From contig NZ_VZPG01000003.1 of the NCBI RefSeq assembly GCF_008801715.1, forward strand, positions 372,001 to 436,000: a stretch of DNA of 64,000 nt, in the 5' to 3' direction. The notes under the pieces are model-generated. The model saw only the letters and a list, made by a program, of their open reading frames with translations, was not told the DNA's origin and ran no database searches. Position numbers and translations under genes: made by a program. This DNA is from Pseudochrobactrum saccharolyticum. GTDB lineage: Bacteria > Pseudomonadota > Alphaproteobacteria > Rhizobiales > Rhizobiaceae. How positions within the stretch are numbered: the first letter of the stretch is position 1; every line of letters starts with the position of its first letter. Positions 60,700 through 64,000 of the stretch are shown piece by piece.

Positions 60700-61677
60700 A
60701 TGTCCCTTACCCGCAGAAATATCTTCAGCCTCGCCACGGCTGCAACACTCACCGGCCTTGCTGCGCCGCAGATTTTAACCCGTGCGGCCTTTGCTGATGT
60801 ACCGCTTTCCGGTGTCTCATCACCCGGTTTTCACCGTTTCATGCTCGGTGATTTTCAGATCACAGTCTTACTGGATGGCCTGCGCGCCGGTGAAGCCCCG
60901 CAAAAAACCTATGCCATCAATCAACCGGAAGAAGCGGTTGCAGACTTGTTGAAAGCCAATCTTCTGCCTGCTGATCGTTTCGTCAACGGATTCACACCGA
61001 CACTGATCAATACCGGCTCAGAACTGATCCTGTTTGATACCGGCATGGGTGCCGCTGCCCGCGAAAACGGACAGGGAAAATTACCGGCAATGATTGAAGC
61101 TGCCGGTTACAAACCGGAACAGATCACTATTGTGGTACTCACTCATTTCCACCCTGACCATATTGGCGGGTTAATGGAAAACGGCGCTCCCGCCTTTGCC
61201 AATGCGCGCTATATTACAGGTCAGGCAGAATATGATTTCTGGACCAGTCCTGACCGTGCAGGCACACCGGCCGAAGGCGTGCAAAAAATTGTTCTCGCCA
61301 ATGTCAAACCGCTGGCAGACAAAACCAGTTTTCTTAAAGACGGGGATGCTGTTGTTTCCGGTATTACGGCACTTGCTGCTTTCGGCCATACACCCGGCCA
61401 TATGGCTTTCCGCGTTGAATCCGGCGGTAAGCAGATCATCCTGATTGCCGACACGGCCAATCATTTCGTCATCACATTGCAAAGACCGGAATGGCATGTG
61501 GTTTTTGATGCCGACAAAGAAATGGCGGCTGCAACCCGCAAGCGCATCTTTGATATGATCGCTTCGGAACGCCTGCCATTTATCGGTTATCATATGCCGT
61601 TTCCGGCTATCGGCTATTTGCAGGCGATGGATCAGGGGTACCGGTATGTTCCTGAGAGCTATCAGCTCGATCTATAG
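60700..61677 (+). CDS. Exported MBL-fold metallo-hydrolase (Tat signal)
   Basis: 325 residues. The N-terminus SLTRRNIFSLATAATLTGLAAPQILTRAAFA carries a twin-arginine motif (TRRNIFS). The metallo-beta-lactamase fold shows VLTHFHPDHIGG (HxHxDH), AAFGHTPGHMAF (third His), IADTANH (Asp) and a late YHMPFPAIGY (fifth His). This group includes lactonases, sulfatases and unassigned hydrolases. The long C-terminal YHMPFPAIGYLQAMDQGYRYVPESYQLDL is common to a large exported subgroup. The substrate is unknown. The 3' end is followed by a duplicated tail (separate entry). Confidence 0.9.
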   Translation: MSLTRRNIFSLATAATLTGLAAPQILTRAAFADVPLSGVSSPGFHRFMLGDFQITVLLDGLRAGEAPQKTYAINQPEEAVADLLKANLLPADRFVNGFTPTLINTGSELILFDTGMGAAARENGQGKLPAMIEAAGYKPEQITIVVLTHFHPDHIGGLMENGAPAFANARYITGQAEYDFWTSPDRAGTPAEGVQKIVLANVKPLADKTSFLKDGDAVVSGITALAAFGHTPGHMAFRVESGGKQIILIADTANHFVITLQRPEWHVVFDADKEMAAATRKRIFDMIASERLPFIGYHMPFPAIGYLQAMDQGYRYVPESYQLDL

Positions 61678-61708
61678 AAAAAACCGGAGCTACCAGCTCG
61701 ATTTATAG
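61657..61708 (+). repeat. Duplicated 3' end of the MBL-fold gene
   Basis: GAGCTATCAGCTCGATCTATAG, including the TAG stop, is repeated 31 bases downstream as GAGCTACCAGCTCGATTTATAG. Both copies read S-Y-Q-L-D-L-stop in their own frame and differ only at two synonymous positions. The second copy lies after the gene and is not translated as part of it. Confidence 0.8.
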
Positions 61709-61726
61709 AGGCGCGCAGCAAAATAC

Positions 61727-61755
61727 ATCACGCTGTTTTTCATCAACAGCGTGAT
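61727..61755. terminator. Hairpin between convergent MBL and siderophore ABC genes
   Basis: ATCACGCTGTT/AACAGCGTGAT with a 7-base loop, one base before the stop of the minus-strand ATPase gene. U-runs are absent on both sides, so it may be a weak terminator or an mRNA 3' protection element. Confidence 0.5.
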
Positions 61756-61756
61756 C

Positions 61757-62515
61757 TTACATGAAATAGGTAGCAATGCGTTTGCCTTCCACATCCTGCA
61801 CTTTGAACACGGTGCCATAGATGGATTCCAGCACCACAGGACAAACGATTTCTTCCGGCGTACCCTGACAGAAGAGCTTGCCGTGCTGCATTGCAACAAT
61901 ATGGTCGGAATAGCAGGATGCGAAATTAATATCATGCAGCACAACGACAACCGTCTTGCCCAGATCATCCGCTGCTTTGCGCAAGAGTTTCATCATCTCG
62001 ACAGAATGTTTCATATCGAGATTGTTCAGCGGCTCGTCAAACAGCGTATAATCCGTGTCCTGACACAGTACCATTGCCACATAAGCGCGCTGACGCTGAC
62101 CACCGGACAATTCATCAAGAAAACGATCAGCCAGATCATTCAGGTTCAGATATTGAATAGAACGCGCCACAAATTGCGCATCTTCCGCAGTCGGCCTGCC
62201 TTTGCTGTAAGGATAACGGCCGAAGGTCACCAGATCGCGCACAGTCAGGCGCGCCGTCATATGGTTTTCCTGACGCAGGATCGACAAACGCTTGGCCAGC
62301 ACATCGCCGGCGGTACGCGCCACATCCATATTGTCGACCAGAACCTGCCCCTGATCAGCCGGAATAAGGCGGCTTATCATCGATAACAGCGTGGATTTTC
62401 CCGCGCCATTGGGGCCGATAATTGATGTGATACCGCCGGATGGCAATGTCAGTGAGACATCATTCACAACCAGAGTTTCGCCATAGGTTTTACTGACGGC
62501 TTTGACCTCGATCAT
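61757..62515 (-). CDS. Iron-siderophore ABC transporter ATP-binding protein
   Basis: 252 residues of the FepC/FecE type. Walker A GPNGAGKST, Q-loop ILRQENHMTARLTVRDLVTFGRYPYSKGR, signature [15 protein letters not shown], Walker B YTLFDEPLNNLD and H-loop VVVLHDINFASCYSD. The FGRYPYSKGRPT sequence is typical of the FatE/VctC/YclP group that handles catecholate or related ferric siderophores. It energises the two permeases encoded upstream, with an ATGA-type overlap. A siderophore-binding protein gene is not seen before the window ends. Confidence 0.93.
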   Translation of the reverse strand: MIEVKAVSKTYGETLVVNDVSLTLPSGGITSIIGPNGAGKSTLLSMISRLIPADQGQVLVDNMDVARTAGDVLAKRLSILRQENHMTARLTVRDLVTFGRYPYSKGRPTAEDAQFVARSIQYLNLNDLADRFLDELSGGQRQRAYVAMVLCQDTDYTLFDEPLNNLDMKHSVEMMKLLRKAADDLGKTVVVVLHDINFASCYSDHIVAMQHGKLFCQGTPEEIVCPVVLESIYGTVFKVQDVEGKRIATYFM

Positions 62516-63528
62516 CGGGCAACTCCTCGTACCAGCATCAGAATAAAGAACAGACCACCGACAAATTCGATCACAATACCCAAGGCGGTGTTGAAAGCGA
62601 AAACGCGCTCGAGAATGAGCTGCCCGCCGACAAGAGCAATCACAGCCAGCAGCACGGCAGCAGGTATTGTGTAACGGTGACGGGTAACCGGCATAATCAT
62701 ATAGGCCAGATTGGCCACCAGCAGTCCGAAGAAAGTGACGGGCCCCACCAAGGCAGTGGACACCGAAACCAGCACAGCCACCATCATCAGAATGATCATT
62801 GTTGTGCGCTTGTAATTAATACCCAAGCCGATGGCTGTCTCGCGCCCAAGTGACAGAATGTCGAACCGGTGGCCGATACGCCATGCCGCAACAGACACCA
62901 GCCCGACAACAAGGGATGAGAGGCCGAGCAGCTGGCTGTCAATCGTGTTGAATGATGCAAATAACCGGTCCTGCAACACAACAAAATCATTCGGATCGAT
63001 AATCCGTTGCATAAAGCCGGTACCGGAGCGGAAAAACACGCCGAAAATAATCCCCACCAGCATCAAAAGATGCAGCGAGCGCCCCTCACCGGCAAACAGC
63101 CAGCGATAGAGCAGACCGGAAAAGCCCATCATCAAAGCGATTTCAACCAGAAACATCAGCTTCGGATTGGCCATTGAAACCGCATGAGCACCCAGCGAGA
63201 ACACCAGCACCGTCTGCAACAACGCATAAAGCGCGTCAAAGCCCATGATGGAAGGTGTGAGAATCCGGTTATTGGTAATGGTCTGAAACAAAACCGTCGA
63301 CAAAGCGATGGAATAGGCCACCAAAATCATGGCCGCGAGCTTGGTGCCGCGAAACGGCAAGACAAAGCTCCAGCTGCCCTTGGCACCAATGGTCATGAAA
63401 GCCGCCATCGCAATCAGTGCCAATGCACCAAGCAAGATCAGCCGTTTCACAGCGCTTCTGCGATTGGCCGGATTTTCAACCGGCAATGTGCCTTCACTGC
63501 GCACCGGATAGATTGTTTCATGCACCAC
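62512..63528 (-). CDS. Iron-siderophore ABC transporter permease (FecCD family, second subunit)
   Basis: 338 residues with eight to nine membrane segments. FecCD blocks are ILTPSIMGFDALYALLQTVLVFSLG, LLMLVGIIFGVFFRSGTGFMQRIIDPNDFVVLQDRLFASFNTIDS, ETAIGLGINYKRTTMIILMMVAVLVSVSTALVGPVTFFGLLVANLAYMI and GVVIEFVGGLFFILMLVR-like end. FatC/VctG-like half permease. It overlaps the previous permease gene by 11 bases and the ATPase gene by four. Confidence 0.93.
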   Translation of the reverse strand: MVHETIYPVRSEGTLPVENPANRRSAVKRLILLGALALIAMAAFMTIGAKGSWSFVLPFRGTKLAAMILVAYSIALSTVLFQTITNNRILTPSIMGFDALYALLQTVLVFSLGAHAVSMANPKLMFLVEIALMMGFSGLLYRWLFAGEGRSLHLLMLVGIIFGVFFRSGTGFMQRIIDPNDFVVLQDRLFASFNTIDSQLLGLSSLVVGLVSVAAWRIGHRFDILSLGRETAIGLGINYKRTTMIILMMVAVLVSVSTALVGPVTFFGLLVANLAYMIMPVTRHRYTIPAAVLLAVIALVGGQLILERVFAFNTALGIVIEFVGGLFFILMLVRGVAR

Positions 63529-64000
63529 GGGCGGACTTCCTTAAAACGAGATACAGGAAGAAGGCACTGCCCAGCACGCCAAGAATTGTACCGACAGGAA
63601 TTTCATAAGGCGCGTTAATCGTGCGGCCGATCATATCGCAGATCAGCACCAGCCCTGCACCAAGCAGCGCAATCCACGGCAGCGAGCGACGCATACTGTC
63701 GCCCATCACCATGCTCACCACATTGGGCACAATCAGACCGAGAAACGGCACAATACCAACAGTCGTCACCACGCAGGCCGTGACCATGGAGACAATGGTC
63801 AGACCCAAAGTCATCACGCGGCGGTAATTCAGACCGAGATTGGTGGTAAATGCCTCGCCCATACCTGCGACAGTAAAACGGTCAGCGGCAATATAGGCGG
63901 CAATGGTCAGGCCGAAAGACAGCCATAACAGCTCATAGCGCCCGCGCAGCACGGCAGAAAAATCACCTGTCGTCCATGCGCCCATGGATTGCAGCAAATC
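63518..64000 (-). CDS. Iron-siderophore ABC transporter permease (FecCD family, first subunit), 5' end missing
   Basis: At least 159 residues are visible and the frame continues beyond the window. The FecCD end is clear: GRYELLWLSFGLTIAAYIAADRFTVAGMGEAFTTNLGLNYRRVMTLGLTIVSMVTACVVTTVGIVPFLGLIVPNVVSMVMGDSMRRSLPWIALLGAGLVLICDMIGRT and the final PYEIPVGTILGVLGSAFFLYLVLRKS. FatD/VctD-like. The ATG nearest the window edge is inside the protein and not its start. It forms the heterodimeric permease with the next gene. Confidence 0.92.
   Translation of the reverse strand, partial: DLLQSMGAWTTGDFSAVLRGRYELLWLSFGLTIAAYIAADRFTVAGMGEAFTTNLGLNYRRVMTLGLTIVSMVTACVVTTVGIVPFLGLIVPNVVSMVMGDSMRRSLPWIALLGAGLVLICDMIGRTINAPYEIPVGTILGVLGSAFFLYLVLRKSARGA

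Overview
The window looks like chromosomal DNA of an alphaproteobacterium of the order Hyphomicrobiales, most likely the Brucellaceae (Brucella/Ochrobactrum/Pseudochrobactrum group). The basis is gene content (carboxynorspermidine route, TAXI-TRAP transporters, ScfR/RamB-type prp regulator, ugpBAEC, efeUOB, many peptide ABC systems), an sRNA with an anti-Shine-Dalgarno loop and a CTTGAAC-N17-CATATG promoter of alphaproteobacterial type, and a short repeat with CTAG-type ends. Base composition looks near 50 percent GC. I did no database search, so the genus is an inference. No rRNA, tRNA, CRISPR array, prophage or complete insertion sequence was seen.

Layout. 1-1225: end of a fused peptide ABC ATPase, then a MITE-like repeat. 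1410-9360: minus-strand amide operon (AmiC-like sensor, ANTAR antiterminator AmiR, two permeases, binding protein, acetamidase/formamidase, fused ATPase) preceded by a leader terminator. 9460-12760: FkbM methyltransferase with a hairpin over its Shine-Dalgarno, and a c-di-GMP GGDEF/EAL protein paired with a periplasmic molybdopterin-fold protein. 12893-14226: ArsR/AHSA1 pair and a second-type ClpP. 14249-16577: second repeat copy, then an LLM monooxygenase and an SDR under a TPP riboswitch. 16664-19227: membrane-SRPBCC protein and a ThDP enzyme. 19735-23254: TAXI-TRAP system 1 with DUF1850. 23307-27521: efeUOB plus a second M75 protein. 27909-32098: zinc-ribbon protein and prpDCB, with the divergent prp regulator at 32375. 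33951-38085: TAXI-TRAP system 2 and a convergent LysR. 38250-46523: serine hydrolase, dipeptide ABC operon and divergent M19 dipeptidase. 46593-50717: acyltransferase, aldehyde dehydrogenase, EamA exporter. 50834-55716: sRNA and ugpBAEC. 55974-60297: polysaccharide deacetylase, Kazal-type lipoprotein, and the two enzymes of alternative spermidine synthesis. 60700-64000: Tat-exported metallo-beta-lactamase-fold protein and a siderophore ABC importer cut by the window end.

The theme is nutrient scavenging: at least eight importers (amides, dipeptides, glycerol-3-phosphate, two unknown TAXI substrates, ferrous and ferric iron), several next to the enzyme that would use their cargo. RNA-level control recurs: an ANTAR-type leader, a TPP riboswitch, a Shine-Dalgarno-masking hairpin, three terminators placed between binding-protein and permease genes, and one trans-acting sRNA.
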